Positions 19,402 through 34,400 of a stretch of DNA of 64,000 nt are shown piece by piece. Origin of the DNA: Azorinus chamasolen. Taxonomy: Eukaryota; Mollusca; Bivalvia; Cardiida; Solecurtidae. Made by a program: the position numbers and the translations under genes. The stretch is taken from positions 62,996,324 to 63,060,323 of the forward strand of contig OY755242.1 in NCBI GenBank assembly GCA_963576725.1, read 5' to 3'. Every line of letters begins with the position of its first letter. The first letter of the stretch is position 1. The notes under the pieces are model-generated. The model had not been told where the DNA came from. It saw only the letters and a program-made list of their open reading frames with translations, and did no database searches.

Positions 19402-22400
19402 CTATAAGCCAGAAAATGTAGAACAGTTAAAACACGGGACGCCAAGAGCTGATTTCAATTAAAACTACCGCTAACAATAGTGAATCTTACAGAATTTATC
19501 ACGATGGGTCACCGGATAACAGGACGGCGCATCAGGAAGCCAACTCCCTGATGCCGTGATTATGTTTTTCAACAAAATGAAGACGTTTAAAAACTATATA
19601 CATGTATATAGCTGAACTTCGATATATCAAACTCGGATAACTCGAATTTCGGGACAACTCGAATGAAAGGGTCAGTCTGTCCAAAATTTACAATACAGAA
19701 TTTGTTCCAAAATGTATAACTACGCATATCTAGAAACACATATGACAGCTTATTGCAAGTCGAAAGCAATGCAGAAAGCTCCTACTGAAGCTTTCATCTT
19801 TACTTTAGACCTATAATATGCTTTCAACTTGATCAATATGTCCTGATTAGAAATCGGAAGACTCGAACTTCTGTTACCTCGAAGCAGTTTGTACGGTCCC
19901 TTGAAATTCGAAATATTAAAATTTCAATTGTAGCAGCACATAAAAATGTTTGCAGTCGACAAAATGCGACAACAAAACAATTACCTGCAAATATGGTTGT
20001 CTGTGTGAATTATAAATTGTTATTTCTTTGTCGTCAAAAGACATGAACAGATAATATCAAAACGTTTGACCTCTGATGAGAATAATCGAGGGCTTGGTGC
20101 AAAACTATTCTAACTCCTTCACAAAGTGAAGGAGTTAGAATAGTTTTGCACCAAGCCCTCGATATATCAAGCTACTGAACATTTCAACTGGAAAAAATTG
20201 ACTGCAATGTTCATAATAAATTTGGCCCATGCAAGCAATAAGTTAACCCTTTCCCTGTTCTATGTTTGTTACAAATTTAAAAACCTACTGAATAATGATG
20301 AGCAAAATACTTAACAAGATATGGAAGGTGGAACATTGTAGCCATTTTAGAAAGTATAGAAACAGATCTATCGAATTCCATTCGCAAACAGAGTAGACCG
20401 AGATCAGACGGCTCCTATAGGAGCTGTCTGATCTGGGTCTACTCTGTTTGCAGATGCGTTAAAACACGTTTATATGAGGGAAATGGTTAACAAAAAACAC
20501 CCTCTAAACCGGAATTCTAGTAGAGATGGATTTAGATTCATGTACTTTTAGGCAGGGGGGTGCTTAGTGCAGAGTGAAAGTCATGCAAAAAGATCCTTTT
20601 CCATATACCACCTGTCTTAACCCATTTCCTCATATTGATGACTCAATAAAAGTCACTTTGTGAAACCATTGTGATAAATAGAGCATTTGCTCCTATAGGA
20701 GCAAATGCTCTATTTATCACAATGGTTTCAAACTACAAAATTCTCAAATTTTCCTTTTCTCTAGTTAATCGACATTTTTAGTAGTTTTATTCAAAGAGAT
20801 TGTATCTAAAAATAGCCTAAGAGGTAATGGGTTAAACATGAGTTTTAATACTAATGCGTGTGTCGAGTATTGAGGGGTTTTACTGTACAACAGTGGTTCT
20901 TGATCTAACACTAACGGTTTGATTTGCTTGACACCAGTCGTATATACATATATATAGAGTTACAGATAAAGGTGCGTACACAAGTATTAAAATGGTCCGA
21001 GCTGTTTGCACACACACGCGCGCGCGCACACACGCACGCACGACACGCGCGGCAGATCGTACTCAGTAGAGAACGGATTTCAGATCCCTATGCCAGATTA
21101 ACCCATTCTCTCCTACTGATGCCGTTTGACGTCTGTGCAATAAGACAATTTTTGAAACCATTGTGATAAAGAGAGCATTTGCTCCATAAAAGAAAATGCT
21201 CTGTTTATCACAATGGTTTCAAAACTACATAATTCTATTTTCTCCCTTTTCTTTAGTAAATGCTCCTTTTCGGTATATTTATTCAAAGAGGTTGGGTATA
21301 AAATAAAAATAGTCTATGATGGAATGAGTTAAGCGTATAATTAAGTGTCTTCAATGATTTGGGATGCCACACTGTTTTTGTTTTGTAACTAAGGTAATAA
21401 GGTGTATATACTATATACATGTACCTGCTTGAATGGACACGAACAGTCATATCCCTGTTTCACCACGATGTCTGGACAAACGGGTACAAACTTCTTGAAA
21501 ACGCTACAAAAGTCATTGCCCGTGCAATCAAAGCCCTGTATCAAGTCACAAACGCTGACAAATTCACCAGCAATCTTTATCTGTAAGTCCAGGCTGTACT
21601 GAAAATGATACGTAAAACGTCTGTGATACAGTGGATGGGTGGAAACGAAAGATTAACCCATAACTGGTACAAGTTGACTTCCTTTTACAAGGAAGCCAAG
21701 GAGAGACCTGCAGCAGGTTTTTTATCGAACATTTGCTATATAAAGGGACCGTTTGACAAGGTTTTGGCACCGGGTCGTAAATAGGTTTCTATAAATAACT
21801 ATTGTGCATATCAAGTAGTACGCGCGTTATAAAAAGAACGACGATGAATATCAAGCGCCACTGCTTAGGAGATATATAATGCTTTAATCGTTGCAAGTAC
21901 ATGTAGTTCTTTGAATAAAAAGTATTCTTTGAATTGGAATTTATCCAGTCAGAAAGCTTCTCTAGTAACGTAATAAAGGGGTGCGGATAAACTTTGGTTT
22001 CTTAGAATAGAATATATATAAGGTTTTATTTACCAACTATGGACCCTCTCGGGTTACAAATGAATGCATACTAAAACATTTATGATTAACATAATTGACA
22101 TGAAACTAAAGCATGTGTATCATATCTTAGGCACATATTGGTAAATCACATATAAACAACAATACATTTTATTCATCTTGCTTCCTCGTGAAGATCTAAG
22201 GCACATGGACACACCAGTCAAAACATTGGTTTATGTATCTAGCAAACACTTCCAAGTGAGCTAGATCATCCTATTAAGTTTCTTCCGGTAGGCCTAGTAT
22301 CTAGAAGGTTTAGGTTAGTGATACATGTAATATTAGCCGTTTCTAAGGCATAATGATCATAATTACAAGTATTTAAATTTTCTGTAAATATGCATATGTT

Positions 22401-25400
22401 GATGGAATAATGGAAAAATCGCCAATAGAATTATACAAATAAGAAAAAAGAAAAAAAAGAGAAAAAAATTGGGTTATAGTTGGAATCGAACCCACGCCAG
22501 GTCATACAAAACGTCAACTGAAACGCTTTTTCTCCAACCGGTTAGCCCGCTCGACTACTCCGCCACCGTTGGTAAACAGCGCTGATTTATCACTTTTATT
22601 AACTTAATCCACCGCTGGAGAAACGAGGTTTAATAAGAATCAAGTCGGAAAGCAAAGATTATAGATAAAAAGTACATTTTGTCCATTCTACTCGAATGCT
22701 TATTAGATTAAGAAGCCCTTAAAGGGACGGGAAATGGCATAGACCTAAATAATATGTTCAGCTCCATCGATTTATGAGTAGGTCAATCTAAAAATAGAAA
22801 CTGAGCCTTCCGTTACTCGAATTTTAAACGGAATGCAAAATCATTGCCCTTTGTTCTGGGATAAAACAATCATGTCAATTTGAATTAAAATATCGACAAT
22901 CTGGATTCAACTGATCCTATTGTTTAAATTCAGTTACGTTTTCTATAAATACTTTAATATTCAAACTCCTTTGTTAGTAATAGTTTGACTGCGTATTTTT
23001 CATATAACCAGTCTGATTTCTACATTGGCTGAGAGCGATCACATTATTTGTCGCTATTATAACAAGCTGCCAATATTGACTTGCAACTTTATAGATTGCT
23101 TGAATTTATGTAGGGAAGGAAATGTAAAATAAGGTGTATGAAGGGTGTAAAAAGAACGGAATTAAATAGAAATAAGTCAATTTGAATCGAGAATGTGGAC
23201 ATTTTATTAAAACTTTATTTATTGAAGTTGTATTTCTGTCGCCTTAAGCTGTCCTTCATTCGACATGTTTACTAGGCAGGCTACATTGGTTGAGAGCGAT
23301 CATGTGATCTTTGGCGCTATTATTGACTGTAGATTGTTTTATGTAGGAGTGGAAGTGTAAAAGCAAGTGTCTGAAGGGTGTTAAAAACACAACGCTGAAA
23401 GCATACGTCAAATACGGGGTGGAAATCGTTAATTTTCTAATTTACAATCTGGTCATATTGGACCTAATTTTTAATGTAAATCTGAACGTTTGTGGTAATT
23501 ACATAATTCAAACAACAACTGACCCCAGATACGCTCATAAATCCACACTGCAACCAATACTGTTATTGTCACGCGATGCGAGTGTATACATACGAGTGCC
23601 TGTGGTTACTGTCAGCGCTACGAGGAAAATGATTAAAAACAACCAAAAATGACAGTCAGATACATACATTTAATGCATATTTATACTACTGCTCGTCTTT
23701 ATTTACAAATTATGTCGTATTTTAGAAGAAACTCCAATCCGACAGGAATCATTGGTGGGTACTGAAGAACGTCCTAACCTAAATCTGTTTTAACGCATGT
23801 GTACTCTGCCGGGATATCGTTCCGAAAGTAGTTTCGATATCACCATTCGCAGTTACAAATATGAACTAATACACGACATGCTCGTTACGAAAGCACAAAA
23901 AAAAGAAAAAAAACTTCGTCGCTGTCATTCTGGTAAGAGGAATAATATGGGACTTACAGAAATCGGCCCTGTGATGGGTTCACTGACCAGGATGTCAACA
24001 CTCAGAGTTGTGCTCGCCCCACCTTTTAACGGATCTGGCAGAAGGGAAGCACTCCTGACGGTTATCGAACCAGGAGACGTGCTGCAGTTTTTCACGCTAA
24101 ACCCATTGATTGGTCCACCGTTGGGAATCTATAAGAAGACGTCAATTTCATTTTGTAACATACCATTAGTAGAACATGTCTTAAGCGACCATTCATTTAC
24201 TGAGCATAAGAGTCTTAAACAGCAGGTGGTGGCTAAATGCAGGGCAAAAGTAATGCAGAAAGCTCCTCCTTTAGGAGCTTTCTGTTTTACTTTTGACCTG
24301 CACTTTAAGCCATTGTGATAGCTCCATAGGAGCAAATGCTTTTTATATTCTAATGGTTTCAAAACTACATAATTCTTAGAGTTTTCATTTCTATAGTACA
24401 TCTCCTTTTTGGTAGATTTATTAAACAAGAGGGCCAAGATGGCCCTTAATCGCTCACCTGATTACCATAGATTTAAGATTATAGCTGGGTAGTCCAAGGG
24501 AACAATGTTATAGTGGATCATGAACAGTGGTTCTGGAGAAGATTTAGAATATAGATTTTATCAAGACAATCATTCTGACCAATGAAGATTGGACTAAAAA
24601 GTGACCTCTAGAGTGAGTTTTCTAAGATTTGAGCTAGTGACCTACTTTTTGATCCGGCCCTGGCCATGACCAAACTCAACCTTGATATCATCAAGACAAA
24701 ACATTTGAGCAGGTTTGGGGAAGATTGTGCTGAAACTCTGATCGCTGGAGTGTTAACAAGATATGACCTAGTGACCTGCCTTTTTGACCTACTTAACCCA
24801 CTTTCAAACTCGTCCAATATTTTATCAGGACAATCAGTCTGACTAAGTTTTACGAAGACTAGTATGACTAATATGACCTAGTGACCTAGTTTTTGACCCC
24901 ACGTGACTCATTTTCAAAGTCGTCCGAGATTTTATTTAAAAAATCATTCTGATACAGTTTCATGAAGATTGGACTAAACTTGTGACCACTAGAGTGTTCA
25001 CAGGCAAATTGTTGACGACGGACGCCGGGCATTCAAGTCTCCCAAAAGCTCACCCTGAACTTTGCTCAGGTGAGCTAAAAAGGTTGGGTCTAAAACTAGA
25101 CTAGGAGGGAATGGCTCAACTCTTATCGTGCTAAAATAATTATGTATGCTAAAACTCGGATCCGTTTATACTTTACTTACCTGTGGTTCGGACAAGCGTT
25201 TGTGGAACTGTTCACCAAGTGTCAAACAGCTGAATTCTAATGAGACGCCTACTTACTCGGCGTCTCATTGGATAGAAGCTGTTTGCACAATGCGAGTTAG
25301 GTCGCGCCTTGCATGATAAGGGTTAAAACTGTAGACATAAAACAAAATGTGTAGACTGTGACATAAAGCACTTTTAGATCAGATTGTAATCTAACGTATT

Positions 25401-28400
25401 ACCTTTTCAACGTATATCATACATAGGTAACTTTGGACAAACAAGTATAACTACAATTGTAGCAAAAGTCTAGTGTGAGAAATTGTAACTACAGTCTAAT
25501 GGAGAAATTGTAACTACAGTCTAGTGGGAGAAATTGTAACTACAGTCAGTAGACATTGTAAATACAATCTAGTTAAGCACTGGTAGGAGACATTGTAACT
25601 GCAGTTGTCACTACAATTGATTGAGAACATTTAACTACAGTCTAGTGGGAGAAATTGTAACTACAATCAAGTGGAAGAAATTGTAACTACAGTCTAGTGG
25701 GAGAAATTGTAACTACAATCTAGTTGGAGAAATTGTAACTACAATCTAGTTGGAGAAATTGTAACGAAATTGTAACTACAATCTAGTTGGAGAAATTGTA
25801 ACTACAGTCTAGTGGGAGAAATTGTAACTACAATCTAGTTGGAGAAATTGTAACGAAATTGTAACTACAATCTAGTTGGAGAAATTGTAACTACAGTCTA
25901 GTGGGATAAATTGTAGATGGAAAAATTGTCGTTACATTCCTAAGGGAGGAATTGTAATTACTATATAGTGAGAGAAATTAAAACGTCAATATAGTGAGAG
26001 AAATTGTGATTACATTTGCATATTACAGTTTTTTTGTATTGTAGTTTGGGCTTTTTGTCGGGTTTTTTGTGGGGTATGGGGTGGGGTATCGGGTTTCACG
26101 TCGCTTCGACATTATTTCAGTCATATCACGACGTCCAGCAAATTAAAGGTGGATTAAACCAAAGAGGTTCTTCTGTGCACGGAACAGATTACAATGTTTC
26201 GTGCACAGAAGAACAACCAGGTAGAACCACAGATCTACCGCAAGCCAACTGGAAGGCTTCCTCACATGAAAAATCCAAATGCACAGACCGGTATTCAGAC
26301 CACAGCGGTGAGGGACTAGGTGATTGTCAGTCGAATAACATAAGCACTCGGCCACGGCGGCACCTGTATATAACAGTAAAGTCTCGTTAACTCATTCCCT
26401 CATAGACTATTTTAGACCCAACGTCTTTGAATAAATCCACCGAAAAGGAGCATTAACTATAGAAAATGAGAATTTTAGAAATGTGTACTTTGAAACCATT
26501 GTGATAAATAGAGCATTTGCTGCTATGGAGCAACATTTTAATGCTCTATCTTTCACAATGGTTTCATAAAATGACTTTAACAGAGTCGTCAAGAATTAAG
26601 GCGTCTGTAGGAGAGACTAGGTTAATACGATCACTAAATAAATCTGGATTTTTAAAACAGGTGTTAGCTTAATGCAGAACAAAGTTATGCAGAAAGTTCC
26701 TATACAGAAGCTTTCTGTCTTGCATTAAGCAACAATCTGCATTTGCAGACTCATTGTGTGGTCGCAAAAGCAAGATTTTATTCAAATTTTCTACTGCATT
26801 ATGGTTCTGGACAGATGAGACGACAACTCACTCGCCGTCTCAACTTCAAGTCACTCTGCATCTCAAGTCACAAGTCACGCGGTATCTCAAGTCACAAATC
26901 ACTCGGTATCTCAAGTCACAAGTTACTCGGCATTTCGCCAGGTTCCAAACTAATTTACATTCTGATAGTGATAAAGAAAACGGTTCTTTTAGAATATAAC
27001 TAGACTGTCGCAGGACAGCAAAGCTCGCCTTGTCTACAAAGATGAAGTCCAAAATATTTTAACTGAACTACATCAATGTTAAACCTACTGGCAAACTCTA
27101 TTCCAAATACCAGCTACCTATGGCAAGTATTTCATGTTGTATTAGTGCATTTCAACACTTACCCCAAAACTTAAGTCCAAAACAGGTGAAAGTTTGACTA
27201 AAATTCAATTTTATTTTAAATTTTAACTACACTACATCAATGTTCAACACACAGGAAACCTCCATTCCAAATATCAGCTTTCTAGGGCAAATATTTCATG
27301 TAGTATTAGTACATTTCAACACTTACCCCAAAACTTTAACCTTCCTATTTCAGCCCAAAAAGCTAAGTCCAAAACAGGTGAAATTTTGACTAAAATTCAG
27401 TTTTATTTTTAAATTTCAACTACGCTACATCAATGTTCAACACACCGGGAACCTCCATTTCAAGTATCAGCTTCCTAGGGCAAATATTTCATGTAGTACT
27501 AGTACATTTCAACACTTACCCCAAAACTTTAACCTTCCTATTTCAGCCCAAAAAGCCAAGTCCAAAACAGGTAAAATGTTGACTAAAAATTCAGATTTAT
27601 TTTTAATTTCAACTACACTCCATCAATGTTTAACACACCTGGAACCTCCATTTCAAGTACATTTTGTGTGTGTGGGGGAGGGGTATTTCCATCATGTTTT
27701 AACCCTTTACTTAACGGATATGCAATATGCAGTTTTATGCCTTTTTAAACCGAATAAACCCAGATCAGACAACTCTGTATCAGCTTCCTAGGGCAAATAT
27801 TTCATGTAGTATTAGTGCATTTCAACACTTACCCCAAAACTTTAACCTTGAGATCTCAGCCCAAAAAGCTAAGTCCAAAACAGGTGAAATTTTGACTATA
27901 TTTCAGTTTTATTTTAAATTTTAACTAAAAAAAAAAGTAAAGTACCTAGTTATAGTCTACTTTCAGTCCGAATGACCGCTCAGCCGACTGTACATTTACT
28001 CCCCTGGTCATTGAGTCATTGGCCTACAATATTGAGCACTGCTAACATATGGCGCAATCATGCAGCCGCAGTACCGGCGAGTGACCCTCACAGGTACCCA
28101 TTTTAACCCCTGGGTGTAGAGGATGTGCGGGTGGGAGACACGGAAAAGCGTCTCTGAAATTTCCGGGTGGGACCGGGATTTGAACCCCGGACCTCCGGAC
28201 TGATAGTCAAGCGCGTTACCACTAGACTATCGCCACCTACACCAAAAAGCCAAGTCCAAAACAGGTGAAAGTTTGACTAAAATACAGTTTTATTTTAAAT
28301 TTTAACTACACCAAAAAGCCAAGTCCAAAACAGGTGAAATTTTGACTAAATTTCAGTTTTATTTTTAATTTCAACTACACTACATCAATGTTCAACACAC

Positions 28401-31400
28401 CGGGAACCTCCAATTCAAGTATCAGCTTCCTAAGGCAAATATTTCATGTAGTATTAGTGCATTTCAACACTTACCCCAAAACTTTAACCTTGAGATCTCA
28501 GCCCAAAAAGCTAAGTCCAAAACAGGTGAAATTTTGACTATAATTCAGTTTTATTTTAAATTTTAACTACACCAAAAAGCCAAGTCCAAAACAGGTGAAA
28601 GTTTGACTAAAATACAGTTTTATTTTAAATTTTAACTACACCAAAAAGCCAAGTCCAAAACAGGTGAAATTTTGACTAAATTTCAGTTTTATTTTTAATT
28701 TCAACTACACTACATCAATGTTCAACACACCGGGAACCTCCAATTCAAGTATCAGCTTCCTAAGGCAAATATTTCATGTAGTATTAGTGCATTTCAACAC
28801 TTACCCCAAACTTTAACCAAAAACAAAAGCCAACGCAGACGCAGACGCCGACGCCGACGCCGGGGTGATTCCATAAGCCCCCCTATTCTTCGAATAGGCG
28901 AGCTAAAAAGTGGATACTTCTACAAGTGCGTATTGCTGTCAAAGAATGTAAACAAATCCCTCGGTCTGGGGTATTGTGTTCGAGTATCTATGTAACCGGT
29001 ATTACAAGACAAGTCATTCTTGCAACAAGAATTGCGCGAAAACACATTTATATGAAGGAAGGGTTAACCGTTTATCCCATGAATATTCTTGCTGGAAACA
29101 ATGACATTATGAATACAGCTTATATTCGATATATCGAACTCGGATAACTCGAACTTTTGGATAACTCGAACTAAAAGTTTGGTCCTTGCAAAACTTAAAA
29201 TACAGAATTACTGTAAAATGTATCGCTACAAATACATAGAAACATATGTGACAGCTTAATACATGTATTAAGTTATGTTGAAAGCTCCTATACAGGAGCT
29301 TTCAGCATTACTTTTGACCTGCATTGAGCTGTGAACTCGTGTTCAGATTAGAAAGAGGGTACCTCGAACTTCTGTTATCTCGAACAAATATTGTACTTCG
29401 AGACATCGAAGTTCAAACTGTATTAATTTACTGAACTTTTATAATGACATATGCACACAAAATGTTTTGATATCGGTAGAAACTGTAAAGTCAAATCTAT
29501 TACAATTTAATAAGCAAACAGAACAGACCCTGATCAGACGGCTCCCTCTCTGTTTGCAAAGGCGCAAAGAGGCGTTTGCATAACGAGGGCTTGGTACAAA
29601 ACTATTCTAACTCCTTCACTTTGTGAAGGAGTTAGAATAGTTTTGCACCAAACCCTCGATAAGGAAAAGGGTTAATCCTTTACTCCATAAATATGTAAGC
29701 AAGAAAAAATCATGAATATGAATTTGCTGAACTTTAATAGGGACAAATTATTCTATAGGAGCCATCTGATCAGGGTCTGCTCTGTTTGCTAATGGAAGTT
29801 GATAGATCTATTTCTTTACTTTCTGAAATAGCTACAATGTTCCACATTCCATATCCAGTTATAACTATTTTGTCCATGAATATTCGGTGAGTATTGAAAT
29901 TGGGAAGGAATAGGGAAAGGGTTAAAGATCAAACCAGTTTGTCACTAGAGGTTAGTTACAGCAGTTTTGCACAAGGGTTCATCCATTATGAATATGACTA
30001 CTGTATTATCCATTTTCAGAGTGGAATAGCCCGTCAGTATTTAAAACTTTCCCTGTTCTATATTTATTCCAAATTTCAATACCTAATGCATATTCATGAA
30101 CAAACTAGTAACAATGAAATGTGGAAGGCGGAACATTGTAGCCATTTTAGAAACTTAAGAAAGATTTCTATCAAATTCCACAGGCAAACAGAGTATACCC
30201 TGGTCAGACGGCTCAAACAGGAGCCGTCTGATCTGGGTGTGCTCTGTTTGCACATGCGTAAAAATACGTATACATGAAGGAAAGGGTTAACTATGTATAT
30301 GGAGTTCATTCAGTGTGAAAGACCTAAATAGTGCCGGAGGATTTTGATTGTCAAACAGTGCTGGCCCAGATCAGAGGGTTCCTCTAGGAACCCTCTGATC
30401 TGGGTCTTCACTGGTCGAAAACGACTATGATCAGACAGATCCTACAGGAGCTGTCTGAGATCTGGATCCCCTCTGCAAAGGGTGTAAACGGTGGCATGCG
30501 GAGTAACGAGTATTTGCCGTTGGTATCAGTCGTTGGAAGGGAAGGGTGTGGTTTTTCCACGGATAACTATAATTATACATAACTTCCTGTTTCTAAAGAA
30601 ATACCTAACAGAGTACATGTAGTATGTTCTGTTTGCTGATGAAATATAGATCTGATTTAACAGTAACTGGAATGTTTGATATTCCCGTGTTAACCATTTA
30701 CTCCGTAAATATTCATAAAAGAAACAATGACATCATGAATATTAATTGACTGAATTTTATAATAGTACTATGAGCAAAATATTTAAACTGTAGGATCAGA
30801 TATATGAAATCATAAGCAAACAGAGCTTATCCTAATCTGACGGCTCCTACAGGAGCCGTCTGATCTGGGTCTACAATGTTTCCTGTTGGAGCCGTCTGAT
30901 CAGAATTTGTTCTGTTTTACCTATGATATAAAACAGATAGGGATCTATAGTTTCTGTGATGGCCAAAACTTCCCATGTTTCACAAGTCATTGTAAGAATA
31001 AATCTAATTAATATTCATGATATCATTTTTCTTACATGAACAGCCATTATAGGCCGTACAGTAAAACCTTGTATAAAGCGATCATCAACGGGTGTCTAAT
31101 TCTAGGTCTGTAAGGCAGGGGGTAGCTAAATGCATGTCAAAAGCAATGCTGAGAGCTCTTATAGGAGCTTTCTGCATAACCTTTGCCCTGCATTAAGCAA
31201 TCACCTGCTTTTTATGTACCTATTTTCAATAAATTAATGGTCGCTTAGGACAGGTTCTACTGTAGATGGCTGGGTTAAATTGCTGGTTGTTTAGCATTCA
31301 TATATTGTCATGTAGTATACTAGGATAAAGAGTTGTACAGTAAAACCTCTCTAAAGCGACCATTAAACTAAATCAACGATTTTGTGTTAAAGTCATGTGG

Positions 31401-34400
31401 TTGTTTAAAGCAAAGTGGACGTAAAACAGAACGCTCCTATTGGAGCGTTCTGTTTTACTTTCACCTTGTTTTAAGCAACCACCTGCCCTTAATGCCAACT
31501 AATTAACACACTTAGTGGCCGTTATAGAGATGTTTTACTGTAGATCTGAATCGACGTTTGGATCTTTCTTCTCTCCTCGGTTGATTAAAAAATAGCTGAC
31601 ATTCAGATGGTTTTAGTAGATCTAGTGGAAGAGATAAACAGATGTTATCTATTAATTTTTAATTTCACCAAAAACATTAGCGGACCGCAGTTTATTCAAA
31701 GTTACTGTTAAAATACTAAATTCTACACTCGGGATATATACGGGGATTTCCCTTTGCTCATCGAGCGATGTCGAGGCTCGAGATAAGATGGTTTACTTCC
31801 TGGACAACACTTTCGGTTTCCGTAGCCATCGAGTTTTCTTTTTTTATCTATACAAAAAACCCTTTCCTTACCATCTTCGTCAGCACCAAGTTAGATTAAA
31901 GTTACATATTTTCAGAGCAGAGTATATATCTGGAACCCTTACAACGCTGACTTTTCAAATGGACTATTCCAAAATTCAAACAAGTCAAACTTAGGGTGAA
32001 TAATTAGGGATTTTTCTAAAGAAATGGGTAACATGGGACAAACAGTGCAGACCCTGGTGAAAGGAATCCTCTAGGAGCCCTCTCAACTGGGTCTACACTG
32101 TTTGCAAAGGACATTAATGACTCGTGTCCAGCAAAGTAAGCCGTTAACATGTTACTAAATATCAAGAGTTTCGGTCACGCCTATCAGTAAATAAAATTCA
32201 CACGTTATGTAACTCTTTTCTCCATAACTGCACATTTCTACGTCTTTACCAGCAGAGTAGACCCAGGCCAGACGGCTCCTGTATGAGCCGTGTATATAGA
32301 TATGATTCTACAGTTTCTACCATGGTGGAAAATTCCTGTGCTCATGTGCTATTATAACAATTAATCTAATTAATATTTCTGATGTCATAATTTCTTAAAC
32401 GAATACTCGTGGAGTAAATGCTTAATGACAGACATAATCATATAAAGTGGTTTCTGAAGAGAGCCACTGACTCAACGACAAGATAATACTACACTAAACC
32501 ACAGGGGAAAGACACGTTTGATTCAGTGTTTGCTTAGCCGCTGATATGCCGGAAGTTTTACTAACGTCTGATTATTTCAACCTTTTGAGAAACTAATGCA
32601 CTTGAAAGACTCCTTTCTATCCACACAATGAGCTGGCTATTATACATATATTATAAGCCCTTACCTTACAGTATGAGGCCCCTGAGGGGAAGCAAAACGA
32701 CACCTAAATTAACAACGCTAATTAACTGCTACAAATATTAAACTTTGCAGTATAATAAAATCGTTATACAGATCATTGGCGGGATATCTGACTTTTCATT
32801 CCCTGCTGAGGAAAATACATGTAGCCCTCGCCTAACGGCTCGGGCAACATGAATTTCCTCAGCAGGAAACAAAAAGTCAGATACCCCGCCAATGATCTGT
32901 ATAACTAATAATATACATATACCTGTACTGACTCAAACTGATCTCACCCCTGCGCAGTAAACCCTGTTTTAACCCAGAACGCGCTGTCTGTCAGGGGCGT
33001 AGCTAGCGATACGCACTTACGCACGAGCGTAACATCAACCAGAAAGGTGAAAACATTAGTATGGCCAAAATGAAACAAAACTCGAAGGTAAAGGGATAGA
33101 CTTTGTCATGTAAGCTTTAGCCTATTCCTTTTGATGCCTCTGTAAAAGTCACCTTTTGAAAGCATTGTGATAAATAGAGCATTTGCAAATGCTCTATTTA
33201 TGACAATGCTTTCGAAACTATAAAAGTCTATTTTTTCCCGAGGGAACATGTCCCTGAAACCCTATAGTCACAGTCACAGGGGTAAAACACGTTTGAGTCA
33301 GTATACATGTATATATAGAAAGCTTTCTATATATACATGTATACTGACTCAAACGTGCCTTACCCCTATGCCACAGTGCGTAAATTATATTTGGATTCAG
33401 CTACGCTCATATGTACTGCTCAATTTATTTTAAAATTTACATTAACTATAGAAAATAAGAATTTTTAGAATTGCATAGTTTTGAAAACATTGTGATCAAT
33501 AGAGCATTAATTTTTGTTCCAATGGAGCAAATCGAGGGCTTGGTGTTTTGCACCAAGCCCTCGAAATGCTCTATTTTATCACATGGTTTCAAAAACGACT
33601 TTTACAGGGTTACCAAAAGGCGCAAAAAGCGTCAGAAGGAGAGAATTAGTTAAGCTCCCAACACCTAGGAAGAAGAGGAAGAAGAGGAGGTGGTGGAGGT
33701 GGTGGTGGTGGTGTATGTGTGGTTATTTTGCGGAATTACAATATACTATTAGTTGTGCAATTTTGGCACTGGATTAACTATGAATATAGTTACCAAATTA
33801 TACTGCAGTCAGGAACGTTTCTGCCAAATATTAAAATATGATCAGTTTGAGTCTAAACTGGCCGATACCCTATCGATGTTTCTTAGGAGAAATTGAAGAA
33901 AATGTCGACTTTGAGGATTGCAGTTGTTTGCAGACGACAATTGCTTCGTGAACAAAGAGTTGAATACTTATTATATATGGTCTTTGTCTCATTTCTCGAA
34001 GTATGTTTTCCTTCCGTATACAATGTATTTGCAAGTGTTATGTGCATCCAACAATTGGATCCTATACTGACATAGTCACTCGACATTCACTCGGGATACA
34101 AACTGTTGGGAAATGTTAACCCTTTCCCTTATATTGGCGACTCTTGACGACTCTTTAAAAATCACTTTGTGAAACCATTGTGATAAATAGAGCATTTGCT
34201 CCTATGGGGGCAAATGCTCTATTTATCACAATGGTTTCAAACTACACAATTCAACATGTTCCCTTTTCTCTAGATAATATTACTTTTCGGTAGATTTATT
34301 CAAAGAGGTTGTATCTAAAAATAGCCTATGAGGTAATGGGTTAACACAAGGTCGCACACAGTCTGGAAACGGAACGGATGTCGTGACCCCTTATGAATAC

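Larger units (their letters stand above)
26998..28909 (+). mobile_element. AACWAGA-type element E
   Basis: Starts AACTAGACTGTCGCAGGACA then AGCTCGCC; ends with GACGCCGACGCCG repeats, TTCTTCGAATAGGCGAGCT and AAAAA. AGCTCGCC and GGCGAGCT are inverted subterminal copies. The interior is an array of ~170-190 bp units (AAAAAGCCAAGTCCAAAACA … CAACACTTACCCCAAAACTT), interrupted by a SINE at 27928-28237. Confidence 0.8.
29064..29675. mobile_element. PAL-1a MITE carrying two nested insertions
   Basis: TTAA at 29064-29067 and 29672-29675. Left flank CCCATGAATATTC, right AAGGAAAAGGGTTAA. It is interrupted by PAL-4 (29122-29420) and by PAL-7 (29584-29658). Confidence 0.75.

Noticed and set aside
23797..24318. 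173-codon plus-strand open frame
   Set aside because: It is antisense to exon 2 of the GM2A-like gene, which has splice sites and family motifs; the plus frame resembles nothing.
25447..26005. CRISPR-like regular repeat array
   Set aside because: Units are contiguous with no unique spacers; it is a minisatellite in an animal intron.
26016..26390. 124-codon plus-strand open frame
   Set aside because: Spans the end of a minisatellite and a small hairpin; no family resemblance.
14541..28237. Functional tRNA genes at 14541, 22472 and 28166
   Set aside because: Box A and B motifs are present, but the first two lack a pairing acceptor stem and the third continues into a SINE body and tail.
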